NCBI GenBank assembly: GCA_947179485.1
Contig: OX359247.1
Coordinates: 9,143,060 to 9,207,059, forward strand
Source of the DNA: Allacma fusca
Taxonomy: Eukaryota > Arthropoda > Collembola > Symphypleona > Sminthuridae
Direction: 5' to 3'
Length of the DNA: 64,000 bases
Shown: one piece after another, positions 22,901 to 36,300 of the stretch
How positions within the stretch are numbered: position 1 is the first letter of the stretch
Layout: every line of letters starts with the position of its first letter
Notes under the pieces: model-generated
Told to the model about the DNA's origin: nothing
The model's input: only the letters and a program-made list of their open reading frames with translations
Databases searched by the model: none
Translations under genes and position numbers: made by a program

Positions 22901-25900
22901 GAATTTTAAACGCTTGAACATACAATACTATGCATGAATAAACAACTCCCATAAAGATCCATCATACCAGAAATGCAGCCCATTTTTTCATCGTACGGAT
23001 CACCAACGTAACCTTCCTTGCACACGCAAAGAGTTTCTTGATTTTCCTGCATTCCGGACGGACTCACTTCATAGCGACAGTCAGAATTCGGACCACACTT
23101 GGCTGACTCACAAGGGTTGTGTTTAAGAACTGAAATTATTTTGTATGTATAAATTATTGTCAGTTATATATTTTTTTTAAGTTGCAAGATATTCCCCTCC
23201 TCCCCAGAGAATTTTTTTCCCATTGAAAAAAAATTAGTGCAACTGATTCATTGTTGCAAAAACTTTACCACATCAATTAAAGGCTTCAATTAAATCTCTG
23301 TACCTCAATGAGTCTAACATTATGCTATATTTTTCATATACCATAGCTGACCTGGTTTTTAAATGGCTTATCAACTGTGCCAATCGACCATATTCAACTA
23401 AGTGTTTGGACAAATCAATCCTATTTTAAACCCTGTGTACACACATATCTGTCACTTGGAGCAATACAACTGTATTTAACTTTTGGCTAGAAATTCTCAG
23501 CATCATGAGGGATCGTCTGAGCTCATGGCATAGATACACATACATGATCCAATGATAAACCTAAGTTTAAACTCACGTTGGTCTTTTTGTGACACTCTAA
23601 TTAGTGAGACTGAGAAATAGATTTCACTGACTGAAAGATTTCAGGTCGACTGCAACACTCTCAATACGATGCGAGTATCTCGTGATGGGATCCAGCATTC
23701 ATTTGATGGGAAACATCGTGCTAACATTAAATTAGAGTCACTTAGAGCTGAATAGTGTGACCAACTTAGAGCTCCCACTCCATCCAATTGTAAATCATTA
23801 GGTAAATAATAACTGCATCTATTATAAATTTTACTCATGGCTTGCCGCGCGCTATTAAGTTGGATATTTATATACTGTAGATCCCAGACAATTGGGGCTG
23901 ACGGTAAAAGCATTTCCCTTAAGTGCTTTCAGGTATGCCCACAGTTCTATCACCTTTGGTTAGGGAAGGGAAAGATGATTGATTCAATTCATGTACAGAC
24001 CATGATAGTTTTTTACACTTTGTGTTAGTGAAACAATGATAAATTCTAAAAACCTTTTAATGCTGTTAGGCACCGGAGTCCATCTAATTGTACGTAGCAT
24101 TCCGTGTTTACTCCGCTTTTACAGAGGTAGATACCTTTACATGCATGTACATACAGATACATTTAAATATCCCTTGTCTATATCCCAGGGCCGTTTACTG
24201 CACAAAAATGGGCTCCCAGTAGACACTATTTCCTAATTGCAATAATTATTGTAAATACTGTCGAAGTAACCAGTGCTCACTTTCATTACTGGCTTATGCA
24301 CATATTTAGATATATTCTACCACTGCAAAAAATGTTAACCTGTAAAAGTTTTGACCACATGATACAAAAACTGAGTTGAGCAGATATCTATGGAATGCGA
24401 AATACTAAGGGCGTTTAAATAAAGTCTCATATACCGTTTGAATTTCTCTTAATATGACGTCCACCCTCCTGCTGAGAATTAAAACCCAAACCGAGAGAAA
24501 TGAAGAGAGGGTACGAAGTACATACTAAGGGGCATGTAAAGTGGTGTTAAGACCGCTGTAAATCAAGCCAGACCAATATGAAAATTATTAAAACCTAGAC
24601 GGAAAGCCGAAGCGGTTTGCGGTGCACCGTTCCTTTCTGTTAATATTCAAACTGCGGAGATTCGCTTTGACAAGTGAAAAAATGTGACTTGTAGTTACAC
24701 GCACACATATTGATACATACATACGTACATACGTCCTATGTGTGCCCTGACACCCACGCTAAATTACAAGAGACTATTAACCTTTCCATGAGTATATGTG
24801 CGTTCTCGTAGTTTTAAAAAAGAAGGGAGAGAGACAGAGAGAGAGAGAGATGGAGAGAAAAACAGTGTAGTAGAGTGCTAGTAATATTATTTACATAAAC
24901 CGTTTCATTTTTAGAGTCATACGGAAGGGAAGATTATTTAAAATAACTGTACAAGTATAGTAGTAGTGATAGACTGCCTTACCACGCGCTTCCCCCGCCA
25001 CATTATTATTGTTAGACCGAGCACAGGCAGCAAGAACACAGCACTCATCCACACCGGATGGTTCCTCGAAGCAAAGAGGATCATGAGCAAAATGACCCTT
25101 TTTGAAGAAGGGAATTGAGCAACGCTCAAGACATTTCATTTGACCATTCTTGAGGCACTCACAACGTTGGTCACACCCGTCCATAATGACATGACCAACG
25201 TCGTAAGACGTTCCATTGAACAAACAAGTTCGGGGTGAATCATTCAAATTACTCTCCAATATACCATTGCTCTTGTTGCTATTGTTGGGGTTCATCTCTG
25301 TGATGGGCAACGTTTCCTCCACTTCCATACTCCTCTCCGTGGTCATCCCTGATGATGAGTCATTCGCATCCTCCTCCGTAGATGAGCTAACGATCTCTGT
25401 CACAGTCTCCAATTCTACACTCATCGGCTCATGCTCATCAGTTCGATCATCTGAATAGAAATAGGGGGAACAAGAGAAAGTGTTTTTCTATTAACAGCTA
25501 TACAGTTACAGGTGTACAAGGGATTTAAATCATATGCAGACAGAGCGTTCGAAGGATCTAATAATTATTTACGTTCCTATTTTTTTTTTTGACTATTCAA
25601 ACTGAACCCACCTGTGCTCAAAGGAGTGAGATACATACATACGTGTGATAATGTAGATACATGTAACTGTCAGAGGGTCATTAAAGCACCAAAGCATAAT
25701 CATATGACTTACTACTTACTACCATTACAGATATTTATATAAGCAAATATTGCGGTACTCCCCGCCCCCGTAAATAAAGCAAATGATAAAAGAAAATGTC
25801 CATGTCTTTGTTGTGTGCTAACGACGCATTGATTTTGCTCCTACTCGGTTACTCAATACAGATATCATAATTCCATTGAAGTGAGTGAGTGTGTGTGTGT

Positions 25901-28900
25901 GTGTGTGTGTGTACAAGCTTAATAAGCGTGTCAAAGTATAGAAAAAAAAATCAACAGCAAATATAATAAAGGGAGGGGGTAATGATGTTAGACAGTTTCA
26001 GTGAAGGGAAGCTATTTGTACCCTTCTTGTCAAACATCATTGGTAGTCTCATATTTGTCGAAATTGTACTGTCGTGGGGGAAATGACCAGGTATGAATAA
26101 AAGTGACACAATTTAATGGTGATATTCTTTTTGTTATGATTTCCTGCAGCGGTGTGGGATTCTAACAAATTACTACAGCCTTTACACTCCATGTTGCTCT
26201 AACCTGTGGTCCGCAGAGCACAAAAACTCTGAAGAATCCTCACGATTTCCTCATTTGCCTTTCGCTCATTTCACTAATCGAAAGTCTGCTCTACTATTGC
26301 GGCAGAGTGTGATTTCAAATAACCTGGCACGAGACTAAAAGAGGTGATTGTGACAGTCAAATGTCTCCAATGAAAATGTCTTCTCCTCCTCTGACTATGG
26401 GACACCTTAAGTGTACATCTTAATTAAGAATCAAGGTTGGAAAAAGCAGATTGAAAAGGAAAGTTGCCTCAAATTCCACGCTGCTGATATTAATTTACGG
26501 ACAATGTTCGAGCATAACTTTGGCTCGAAATTTCGCAAAATATCATTAATCAAGTACGCTGCATGAGGATGTCCAATAAATATTAATTGCGAAAGCTCAA
26601 TCAAAGGAAGATATTGCTTTGCACGCAGGATGCCGCAGTCACACATTTATTTTACACATTCAATGAGAGCTCTTCAGTGAGTTATCCTCAGCCTGGCCAT
26701 GCTTACTGCATTGATATCAAATAAAAAACTAAACGTCCATTGTTCAGAGTACTTTTTTCGAGTAAATCATGTCAAGTACCTATATATGGTTCCCTATATA
26801 ATTATATCAACAGACGTAAATAATGTATGCATTTACTGGGTCAAGTAATCCACGGTTATTCTCATACACATTTCTACTCTGCACCATTGTTAGACGCATG
26901 TGTGTGTGTGTGTGTGTTTTACACAGCTTGGCTGTCCCAATACAAAAGTCAGAGTAGAATCCGTGAGTCTTGTCAGAAGTCATGGATGTGGTCTGAGAGT
27001 GATGTCTTCGAAATGTCAAGGTGAGCAGGCAGTGTACTCATGCGATGCCTGTCTTTACTTTAGTAGTGCGAATATATCTGTAAGTTGGTTCCTTGGTGGA
27101 AACTTACCCTCCGTTATGAATTGTACTGTGGGGAATTCTTTCGCTCCAAAGGAATATTTAAGCGTGTAAGATGTGTTCGGTTGAAGATCACTGAGTGTGA
27201 TGTGCGGAAGACCAGGTGGGATTCGATGCACCTTCCAAACATCAGTAGAGCCAGGGTTTTTGAGCAATTGGGAAGTCAGAGCAATGGAGAGTTCAGCTTC
27301 CTGCTCATTCTTGGGAAGTTCAACTACGGCTGAATGAGCCGTTCGTCTCAAAACGGTGACTTCCATTGATGACTCTGCCGAGGTGGATTCGGAAACATCA
27401 CTTGATTTGTCATCATTGGTGTCAGACGCGGGAGCATTGCTTCTCATGGTTGTCTCTTCCTCTGAACCAGATACCGGATGATCGTCCTCACTCATCAGCA
27501 TCTCCCTGGGTTTTGGCTTGTCATCATCATCCTCAAGATTATTCTGCGATTCGGTGAGTTTGAATCCTCGGCTCCCTTTGGAATCCTCCTGAGTAGTGGC
27601 ATTTTGACATTTTTGAGGGACACAGCAGCCATCGAAGAGCTCATCGTTGGCAATTAAAACCTTGCAAAGCTGGCTCATATCAATGGTGATTTTAGACATT
27701 GGGATAAATCCCTTGGAGCATTCCGGCTCCACGTCCGTGGCTTTGCATGACATGTCTCCGCCGGCTTCACATGTGCACTTTTTGCTGCATTTCTCGAGGT
27801 AATAATTACCCCCGACCTCAATTTTTCTTTCATCTTGAGTGCAATGGGTAACTAAAGAGGTAATTGAATTATTGTTTTATCAGTGTTTGGCTCGTGATGT
27901 GACATCACTGTCTCATTTATAGGTCATCATGCTAAACATGATTAATGACTGAGACAAGTAATTATGAGCGTCTACTTTTTATTTCTACTGTTTTAAGTGC
28001 TTCCACAGCACTACATACATAGCATCACACAATATGGTAATACTATTTTAAAGAAAATCCTAAAACTTATTTATCTACCTTTAGGCTTCTCCACACATGC
28101 ATTTTCCGTTGAGTCAAGGGACAAGTCTTCAGGGCAAGAGCACATTGCACGATGGTTCCGAACCACGCAGACTCCATTTTTGAGACTTTCCCCACGGCAA
28201 ACGTCCGGTAAGACACGACAGGGGTCAGCACAGGCTCCGCCAACACAGAAGCTATCACTACTGCAACTTGTATCGTCACTGCAAGCGGTTCCAGCTGGAA
28301 GTACACAAAGTTCAAATAACATTAGCTATTGTAGAGCTACCTTAATACAATTATTATTATTATTATTTCCAGCAGAGATTAATATTTGAAAGAAAATCTT
28401 CTGAATAGGAAATTTCCCAAATTGATCTTAAATTATGTACCGTGGGTTGTAAATTACAGGCCCTTTGTGATATCCCGCTTAAATATATATTGCCAACACT
28501 TTCTCAATCCGTAATTTGCTCCACATAACCAACGTGCTGTACTTTATCATCAGGGGAAGCTTTATGGGGATTAAGCTCAATCACACCTAGAGGAGAAGTG
28601 TACGTGTAATGAGACTATTTGTAAGCAGCTCTGCTTACAACTTGTCAAATTTACCATCACTTTTCAATCAACACTCCTGACGGAGTCAATTTACTTTTAC
28701 ATAATTGAAAAATCATTTTCATAACAACTCCCAAGTTTCATTTTGCATGCTTAAAAAGTAATACTCCTTGGTAATGTAAGGTATAGTAGGTACAGTAGGT
28801 ACAGATATGCTTCCCAGTTCTACTTATTCAATACAGAGTCAGATCGTCGGTGTGCTAGATCCAAAGTTGATGGACAAGTTTGACCGGTGAGCGATGATAG

Positions 28901-30254
28901 TAACTCATACATCACGTTCTCAAATGGCTATGGGTATATCATCATGAGGAACAACACCAAGTCATAGGGATATATAGACGGAGGAAAAAGGACTCAGAGA
29001 TGAATCGTCGTTCGTAAGAAACGATCAAGTCTCTCGGGAATCTAAATATTTGGTCTGACATACGATAAAGCTGTACATAGCCACTTGACACACTACAACA
29101 CCCGAGTCAATCCAATGTCTAGTAGAGCCTTTACAGCAGTCAGGCCCTACACCGTGTTTAGAACAACCAGAGTTTAACCGTGAAGATCACCAGCCCAGCC
29201 AGCTGTTACAAGCAAACTATGGCAAAATCTCAAAACCTACATACTGTGTAGTAGTACCCATTGGCTTTATCATCTTCGCCTACTTACCTTTTCCTTTTTA
29301 TTGACTGCCCTTGCATAGGTTGCATACCCAGACGCAGTTTGCACGATCTGCACTCACTGCAGCCCTACATACATATGTAAAAAAAAGACTGCAAAAACAG
29401 ACGGACAATAGTCCTGTTTTGAATATAAGGGAACAAAACATCGTAAATAATAAATCATTTCTTGTGGTTTTCATTTTTGTTGGGATCCTGTCAGACGAAT
29501 TGCCTTGAATGCTTTATGTCTATCTACACATACCGGTTAAAAACCTGAGCCGACGTTTTATCCCTTCTTGAAAATTTCAACTATCCTGGGATTTGCGGAA
29601 TTTCAATGAAGGACCCGGTTGGGATCGACACTGTATAGATACAGTAAAGCTTCCGCGTGCATTTTAGAGATGCATCCATGAATAATGATCGTGCATTGTT
29701 CATTGCCATGTCACATGTACAAATAACATGCATAGGGAATTCACACAAGGAATAAAATTCTAAGCCTTTGAGGTTGCAGTATGCAGAATAGGGTTGGGAC
29801 AAAGCCGGATTTTACAATACTTTTATATTTGATTGAGAATTTTATGCTACTACAAAGTTATAGACTATCTGTACAACTTTGTTTTATCTTGGAATCTTAC
29901 TACTTTGAAAAAATATACTTGGCTTTAGAGGAACACTTGTTTTTGGAGCGCCTACACTTATTGATAAGTCTGTGTTGAAATTAAATTGTGTATTGATTCA
30001 ATGTAGTCAAATAGTAGCGTTCACTACCACTGGTTATTTTGCAAAAGTTTTCTCCTCCATTTGTCTCAGAGTAATTTAACCGTGTCAAAATGTGCATTCA
30101 CATAAGGAACACATAAAAGCACAATCAAATTTTATGAATAAACGATATGCCCTAGAAATCCAAGGAACTTAATGATATTGTGCATTGATCCGAAGATTAA
30201 TAATAATAGCTGTTGCAGTTCAAATAATATCTACTTGTTGTAATGTGATTTAGC

Positions 30255-30303
<49 letters not shown>

Positions 30304-33300
30304 GTCTGTGGCTGGCTCTGTGGTATACTTTTAGTTGTTCCATCTGATACACTGGCACTCACTCATTTATCTAATTCATGTAACACGACTTGTAAAGATA
30401 AATATACGTTCCTTAAAAATTCAATATCAGATGATGAAGCTCATTACCTTAAACAAAAAAAAAACACTTCATCTTTTTCTAGGCCAACGTGAAAAAGAAC
30501 TAGTTTACATAGACTCTGAGTGTTGGTTTTTACAAGTGGAAATATGAGGAAAGGTAAGAAGGCGTCAGAGTCTCTCTTATCAAAGGAAGATGGGAAGGGA
30601 GAGGACCTTGTAGTGATTATAAGTTGCTTGTTGATGCACTCATCCACACTCACAACTTGCATTTTACTTCTTTCTCTATTGTCATAAATTCGTGAATCTG
30701 AGAAGTCGGTAAGCTCTATTTGCTCATGAATATATTATCAGGTGTCTATATCATTTGACCCAATTTCGGTCTACCTTAGAAGCCCCACTACACATCGTTC
30801 CCCCGACATAGAAAAGCCTATCCAAATGTGGTAATCATACATAAAACTGGTTGAGTTACATACGTGCTCGGCACAATCGTAATAGTAATGATTACCCATT
30901 GAACATTACATGACAGTGCAAGTTAATCCGCACCCTTGGGGCAACGGAGTCGTCGTGAATGCTCCTAATAATTTTTTAGAAGATGCAACCCCCCAAGTGT
31001 ACCTACATACATACATACGTGCCTTCAAGCATGATATATGCACCCATCTCCTGTATCTCTTTCTAAATAATACATTCGAAAAAAAAATTAGCATTTAAAT
31101 AAAAATCCTCTTCCGTGTCAAGCAGATTGGAACTAAAATTATGAAGACAAATCCCTTGCACGCTTTTACATATCAATGAGCAGGGCTACTCCAATAATGA
31201 TCCCAGCCCAGGACACATGTATGTACATACGTGACATATTTATCTTTGATTACAAAGAAACTACAGGCCGTCAATATGCAGCAGGGAAATAGCACGACGA
31301 AATGTAGCAATTTGGAAAGACCCATGGATTTGTATTAATGCTTGGGCCTCCATCCATAGATACATACCTCTCATATTTAAACGTGCTAAAATAAAAATCG
31401 TGTAAGGTTTGTTTAGAACCATCTCATAAATTTTAGTGGTGTTTCCTGTTTTTCATTCCTTCACAACTCCATATAATTAATTTTATGACTGGGAATCCAC
31501 CTCTATGGTCCAGCTGCTAGGGTAGGTAAGATCCTTTAAAAATGTAATAATCAATTAAGGAGCATTATTCTTCCATGCCGCCAGTACTAGTATCTCCCCT
31601 CATGTAATGAGTTTCACACACAGGACATGATCCAGCACCCCGTGTAAATGCTCATGGCAGGAAGCTCAGACGACAGTGTAAAAAGCATTATTTGAAAAAT
31701 TTGCGAAGAAACGTGACGCCAATTCCTAATCCTGGACACGAGCTTGAGATCTTACAATAGCAAAAGTACAACACAATCTGATCTTTCCGCAAATACGAAC
31801 GTGCTACTCAATTTTGGTAAAAACAATACACGCAATTGTATCTAACGAGCGTACAGCTCTGCAATGTAAACTTTAGCCCCTCGCAAGGACCACGTATGCA
31901 GATACAGATATGAATATCTATACATGGGATGTACATTCTACATACTTACTCCGACTTTGTTACTTGCACAAGAGACTATCTTCATCAAATCTGAAGTCAT
32001 GACTTGACATAATGATCCTCTGCTACGATTCTTTCCTTATATTTTCGATTGTTCTCTTGAAGAACATCATGCATGCATAAATAGTATCTCTGCCACAATC
32101 CTGAATAATCTCTTTCAGGTTTTCGTGCGCAATTAATTACAAAATAATTTGGGAAGGAAAAGTTGCATTTGTCTGTAACCTTGCTCCTTCACTATCATTG
32201 TACCATCACCCTGACCACCCTCGCAAATCTTCTTTGGCCATTCTTCGAAATTTTAGTGATGACAGGGGAGACAACAAATGAATGTTAAGTGCACCTTGGA
32301 GTAAGCGTGTGATTTAAATTCTTGCAATATTTAACTGCGGGCTGTTATCCATCCAAATAAATGATTATTGCAACTATTCTGTCAATGAGAGGCAATTGAG
32401 AACAAGTGGGAATTCTCTGTCAAATAGTATCACTGACTTTCGACTTTTGGTCTACTGGGATTGCCATACCCTCAAAAAAAAAATTCGAGACTTGTTTTGG
32501 TAAATCGATTTACATGTATGTATAGACACTAATTGTGAATAGGACGCCTGACCAGAGATTGCCAGAGAATAATTAAGAAATGTTCCTTTTGATGACAGTA
32601 AAGGCTGAAGTGGAGTAAATGTGAATTATTTTATGGTTGTGTTCACGCTTTAAAACACTTTTAATAACCTCCATAACCCTCTCGCTTCTCACCCCTTTCC
32701 TAAACTTGCTCAAGCTCAATAATCCCATTCAATTCATCAATCAGTGCATTAGCTTTGAAGTCTCTATATTGTAAAATAAAATATATTTTTTTTACCAGTA
32801 GTTATAACTACCTCTTGCCCTAAATGAGCAACCTTTCAGCAATCAAACACAAATGTAATGGTTTGCCGCAAAGGTAATTTTTCTCATGTACTTTCTTTTA
32901 AGGATGACTTTAAAGTTAAATTAGCAAGTACAAGTAGACATTTGTGACCCCGTTAACCTTTCCCATTCAAGTCCGATCACTTTTCCATCCCTCTTCTGGA
33001 ATTTAGAGACTCTTGGATTATAGTCTCTATCTCCGGGACATGATGAGGAAACAATCATGGCAACATTCCAGCATCACTAATATGAAAAATCAAGATGAGG
33101 AGATAACATTTTTAACAATAACTAATATCTCTGATGGGGTTTTCTTATACCAAATTGATCTCCTAGCTTCAATCACAATACTAAATTATTGGAGGGTAGG
33201 ATACAGATATTCATTTCATCAGGAGTCTCAGCCCCTCAGTCGTCAGAGAGCATTTTAAAATTTGCATTTGCAGCTATTCTATTTGGACTTTAGGGAGCTG

Positions 33301-36300
33301 ACGTATGGATCTTTGCGTACATATGGCTCTAAATCTATTAAGATATCAGTCAGTAATTTATTGGTAATTGCCACCTATCAATTATGTATGAGTGAAATTA
33401 ATTGAAGTCGGTGTCTTAATCTGCATTCCGTTCCAAATAGTATAAATCTGATAGCGAATTCCCCTGTCCCTCTGTACAAGTTGGCTTGAGATAAAGTCAT
33501 AAAAATTATAAACACATGTAAATAGATACAATCCTTGCCAAAACATACCACGCCATGCTGAGGCCTACATACAGTAAGTGCGGTGCTATTGTGTGTTTAT
33601 GTAAGCATATACGTATCTATGTATGTACATCATAAATTACAGAAACCACAATCCCAAAATACGACACACCTATTCCTTGATGTTTAATTTCCTTTGTATC
33701 TCACCCCGATCGCTCATCATGCTTCGCACAGACCGCTTGACATAACAATACACACTTATTATGGAGCCTTAAGTAACCTTAATAAGATTTCCCAATTACA
33801 TTGGGGTTTAAAATTCCACCATAATTTTTCATTAATTTGTCCAAGGACTGAGGATATGAGATTTTAAACTTGTAAACTGTGAAATGATCCTATGAGGCTA
33901 AAAATTCCCACGCCAGTCAGCAATCCCAATGCGCATTTTAACACTGACGCTCTCCCCATCACGTTTGATTCCCCCTGCACCTCAAAGAATTCTCAGCATA
34001 CAATGAAATATAGATGGAAACTGTCAAATTCATAAAAATATACCACTGCCGTGTAATTTTCTACATGCCAATAAGCAAGTAATTTTTTTTTATAAATTCT
34101 CGTAACCTTCAGATTATTTTTATTTAACTATAGATATACATACAATTAGTCTTAGCGTACTTGGGATTTGCTCATTATAATGGGTCCCCACATTTCCCAA
34201 ACGTGGAGTCTGGCATACGAGGATTGTTTTGGAGTGCAGAGTTAGGAACAAGTACGAGTCAATACTTGGACCTAACCTTAGTCTGTATCTGCATGCTTGA
34301 GATCATATGTGAATTCGCAAAGTGAAATGAATTCACCCCTAATTATTTTGAGAAAGTGATATATGCCTCGACTGTCAATAGCTCCCCATGTATGTACATA
34401 CAAATACAGGATCCAATTCCATTGGGAATTACTGCCGTGTCGCCCACTGCCAGTAACAACGTTTCCAACAACAACAAAATCCCAGTAATTTAAAGCCTTC
34501 CTTTGAACAATCAAATTCAATTGTGACAGATACCTCTGCTCCTCGAATGCGCAAAACCTATCAAATTTACTTGACTAAAACAAAATACTCATTGTAATCA
34601 CTATGTACTTACGCTCCATCAATCTTCTGAAATTGCAAAATGTAAATATACAGTATCCTATTTGTAAGGCTTCGAGGGGAATAATTTTTTGAAGAAGCTC
34701 GAAAGAAGATTATGATTACTGATAGGTCTCAGTACTATATAGTTATACGAAACAAATGTAAATGTGCAGGGTGATTGTTCTCCCAGGAATTATTAGAGAC
34801 TTATATGTATGTAGATACTCTGTACGATGTTGCCTCAAAAATGAACATAGTTTCATACAGAGCCTCCATCATCCCAACAAAACTTGTGGGTTAAGAAGGA
34901 CTAAGGAATTTAAGGTTAATTGTGAATTAGACACACTCTCGTTGCAGTAATGGAAAATGAGTGGTTATTGTTATTTTTTCCCCTGTCCCTGCAGCTGGAT
35001 TATTTACTATCTTTTGGTAAATTTTTCCCAATTCATGCCTTCAGTCCTGGCCCGGATTTACATTAACTTGTAAATTGTAGAGAAGTTTCTCATTAGTTTG
35101 AGCCCAGTGTGTAGATATGTATGTACGTGTCAGTAGAGATATCATTTGAATGGTAATGATCCTGTTTTGAAAGACATTAACTGTAAAAAAAATGGCATAT
35201 TCTTTGAGCCAGGTTTAATTTACAGGGTTTCCAAACTACCTGATAAATAATACAGTAAATTTACATTTACTCCATTACGCCTCATTTTATTTACTGGGAG
35301 CTCAGTCATTGTCAGAGAGCTGCAGGAAAAAGTGCATGTATCCGCGCTTTAATAGCAAAAACATGTGTATTTCAACAAAAAAAAAATGCATACTTGAACG
35401 TTATTTCATTGGGATTGACTCTGATGGGGAGTTCCAATTTGAGAGCATTACGGAGGCCGGATTCATAAATGTGGTTTAGGGATAATATGACTCCCATGCT
35501 TGGACTGTAAAACAGTGATACACATATGTATCTACATATGTATCAAGTTGAGAGCATGTCTAAAGGTTATATTTACTTGAGTGCTGGCATTATGAGAATT
35601 GTCAGAAAAGTAAACCAGCTTTGGCTTGACGTTCCGGATATTTTTTTTTTCCTATTGAGTTTTTATTATTTTACTATTTGCCATTCCAAAGGAGATAAGA
35701 GAGGACTTTCTAGTTTGACTTGATTTCTTGTAAGGGACTATACCCATTTCTGAAGATGCTCTTCTTGAGGGTAATCTTCACACTGATCGTGGATTAAGTA
35801 GAACATCTTAATATAAATGACTTACAAGTCATTTCCAAATATTAATTTGGTTTCCAATGATTCAATTTAATTTTTTCCTAGGTATTGGATTGGGACTCTG
35901 TGGTTGAGGTGTGAGTTGTGGGATGAGAATCTGAGAGTGACTTATTGCATATGATACTCTTGATCTGCCTCAGAGGCATTAATAAAAGAATTATCATTGC
36001 ATTGGACCTGGGGAGTGAGCATTCCCATGTGCATGCAGGCAGGTAGATAGATACAATAAATTATATCTCCCAATAAGACTATCCCTATCGTTAAGAAGAT
36101 CAGTAATAATGAGTCACAGTTTGCATTACTACAAGTCTGTGAAATATCTCAGGATTTCAGCATACTACAGATATGGGATGATGAGGAGCGAGTGGTCTGT
36201 GAATTGTTGTATCCCCAACATCTTGTACACCTCCAAGATGCACATCCACTTGCTCATCTTTTCAATCCACCGAGGACATTCTACTCACGAATTTCCATGA

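Larger units (their letters stand above)
25451..27107 (-). other. Receptor intron 3, with GT microsatellites
   Basis: 1.66 kb containing two GT/TG runs (25889-25912 and 26899-26917). No coding exon supported. Confidence 0.6.

Noticed and set aside
23641..23913. 90-codon minus-strand frame in receptor intron 4
   Set aside because: Not bounded by splice sites of matching phase and unlike any module of the receptor; probably chance or an old repeat.
32117..32250. Open stretch after a tctctttcag acceptor on the plus strand in the giant intron
   Set aside because: The only usable donor gives a phase that does not connect with the other nested candidates, and the peptide has no recognisable feature.
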